Source of the DNA: Thiorhodovibrio sp. | GTDB lineage: Bacteria; Pseudomonadota; Gammaproteobacteria; Chromatiales; Chromatiaceae | Direction of reading: 5' to 3' | Assembly (NCBI GenBank): GCA_007128075.1 | Contig: SKYD01000174.1 | Coordinates: 1-6,949 of the forward strand | DNA: 6,949 nt | In this document: positions 6,689 to 6,949 of the stretch, piece by piece | Layout of the letters: each line of letters begins with the position of its first letter | Position numbering within the stretch: position 1 is the stretch's first letter | The notes under the pieces: model-generated | What the model saw: only the letters and a program-made list of their open reading frames with translations | Database searches by the model: none | Told to the model about the DNA's origin: nothing | Program-made: the position numbers and the translations under genes

Positions 6689-6800
6689 ATTGACGGGTAG
6701 AGGCGCTTGAGCTTGAGGCGAGCGTCGGGGGTGTTGAAGCACCAGTTCACCGGTCGGGAGTCGGCGTTACGGGCTTGTTCCCAGGCGGTCACCTCACGGG
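6671..6800 (-). mobile_element. IS630-family insertion sequence remnant, transposase C-terminus
   Basis: On the minus strand the frame ending in TGA at 6678-6676 reads REVTAWEQARNADSRPVNW and then CFNTPDARLKLKRLYPSIQDG. The AWExxRN, NWxFxTxDARxKLKRLYP ending is typical of IS630-family transposases. About 40 codons are recognisable. Upstream of the arginine codon (around 6798) the similarity stops and a TAG follows five codons later, so all catalytic DDE residues are gone. The outer end abuts the broken toxin gene at a TA dinucleotide, the target duplicated by IS630 elements. The exact inner breakpoint (6795-6800) is an estimate. Confidence 0.7.
6678..6698. repeat. Perfect 7-base inverted repeat near the IS end
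   Basis: ACCCGTC at 6678-6684 and GACGGGT at 6692-6698 are perfect complements around a 7-base loop. It covers the last codons and stop of the transposase remnant. It has no T-tract on either strand, so it is not an obvious terminator. It may be a subterminal stem-loop of the element. Confidence 0.55.
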
Positions 6801-6804
6801 GTAT

Positions 6805-6840
6805 AGCCGACTAACTTGATATCCAGACATCGGCTTTTTT
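6805..6840 (+). terminator. Probable rho-independent terminator
   Basis: AGCCGA at 6805-6810 pairs with TCGGCT at 6830-6835, and the run of six T that begins with the stem's last base extends to 6840. The 19-base loop is long and the stem is only six pairs, so strength is uncertain. It would end rightward transcripts from adk or the toxin remnant. Confidence 0.5.
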
Positions 6841-6882
6841 CCTTATGAAGCGTATTGCGTTTTCGGCAGATGAAAAAATGAA

Positions 6883-6949
6883 ATGATGCGATCCGTTCTT
6901 TTTTGCTTAACACCTATCACTTTCATATTGAGTACGGTTTCTGACAAAG
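6883..6949 (+). CDS. Possible 5' end of a secreted or membrane protein, cut by the window
   Basis: From two adjacent ATGs (6883 and 6886) the frame stays open to the window edge and reads MMRSVLFCLTPITFILSTVSDK. The arginine followed by a hydrophobic run and small residues looks like a signal peptide. It begins after the terminator, as a new transcription unit would. There is no convincing Shine-Dalgarno, and 22 codons are too few to call a family, so this could be non-coding. Confidence 0.25.
   Translation, partial: MMRSVLFCLTPITFILSTVSDK

Noticed and set aside
6845..6886. 13-codon leader peptide frame starting at 6845 and overlapping the next ATG as TGATG
   Set aside because: It is too short, has no ribosome binding site and no attenuator-like codon run; likely chance in AT-rich DNA.
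1..6949. CRISPR array, tRNA or rRNA genes, riboswitch
   Set aside because: No spaced direct repeats, cloverleaf-like sequence or long conserved non-coding stretch was seen; every gap above 100 bases is accounted for by the toxin and IS remnants or the terminator region.

Overview
The window looks like a chromosomal stretch from a gammaproteobacterium. The basis is the close similarity of the deduced LspA, RimK and Adk proteins to their Escherichia coli counterparts, as far as I can recall those sequences. The broken c-type cytochrome at the left edge hints at a respiratory or lithotrophic life style, but a single gene end cannot settle that. Genus cannot be named from the sequence alone.

Layout. 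Positions 2-487 are the 3' end of a multihaem-like c-type cytochrome. One base later starts lspA (489-965, lipoprotein signal peptidase). It overlaps rimK (962-1867, ribosomal protein S6 glutamate ligase) by four bases, and rimK overlaps a zinc-dependent aspartoacylase/succinylglutamate desuccinylase family gene (1854-2918). These four genes have the spacing of one translationally coupled rightward operon. A convergent gene on the minus strand (2949-4712) encodes a 587-residue soluble protein. It has two Rossmann-like N-terminal segments, a well preserved RyR (ryanodine receptor repeat) domain and a C-terminal SLOG-like segment. It is the least ordinary gene here and a candidate sensor or conflict-system protein. 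A short intergenic gap (4713-4808), holding an extended -10 promoter candidate and a small inverted repeat, separates it from a divergent pair: acuI/yhdH (4809-5807, acrylyl-CoA reductase family) and adk (5832-6488, adenylate kinase).

The right end (6489-6949) is genomic debris. It holds the first half of a HigB/Gp49-type toxin gene (6512-6688), broken where the C-terminal tail of an IS630-family transposase begins on the other strand (about 6671-6800). The junction lies at a TA dinucleotide, as expected for IS630 insertion. A probable rho-independent terminator (6805-6840) follows, and then possibly the first codons of a secreted or membrane protein that runs off the window.

The housekeeping genes serve lipoprotein maturation, ribosomal protein modification, adenylate balance and acyl-CoA reduction. 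Their co-location does not make a single pathway. The only functional pairing the sequence suggests is rimK with the downstream zinc amidohydrolase.
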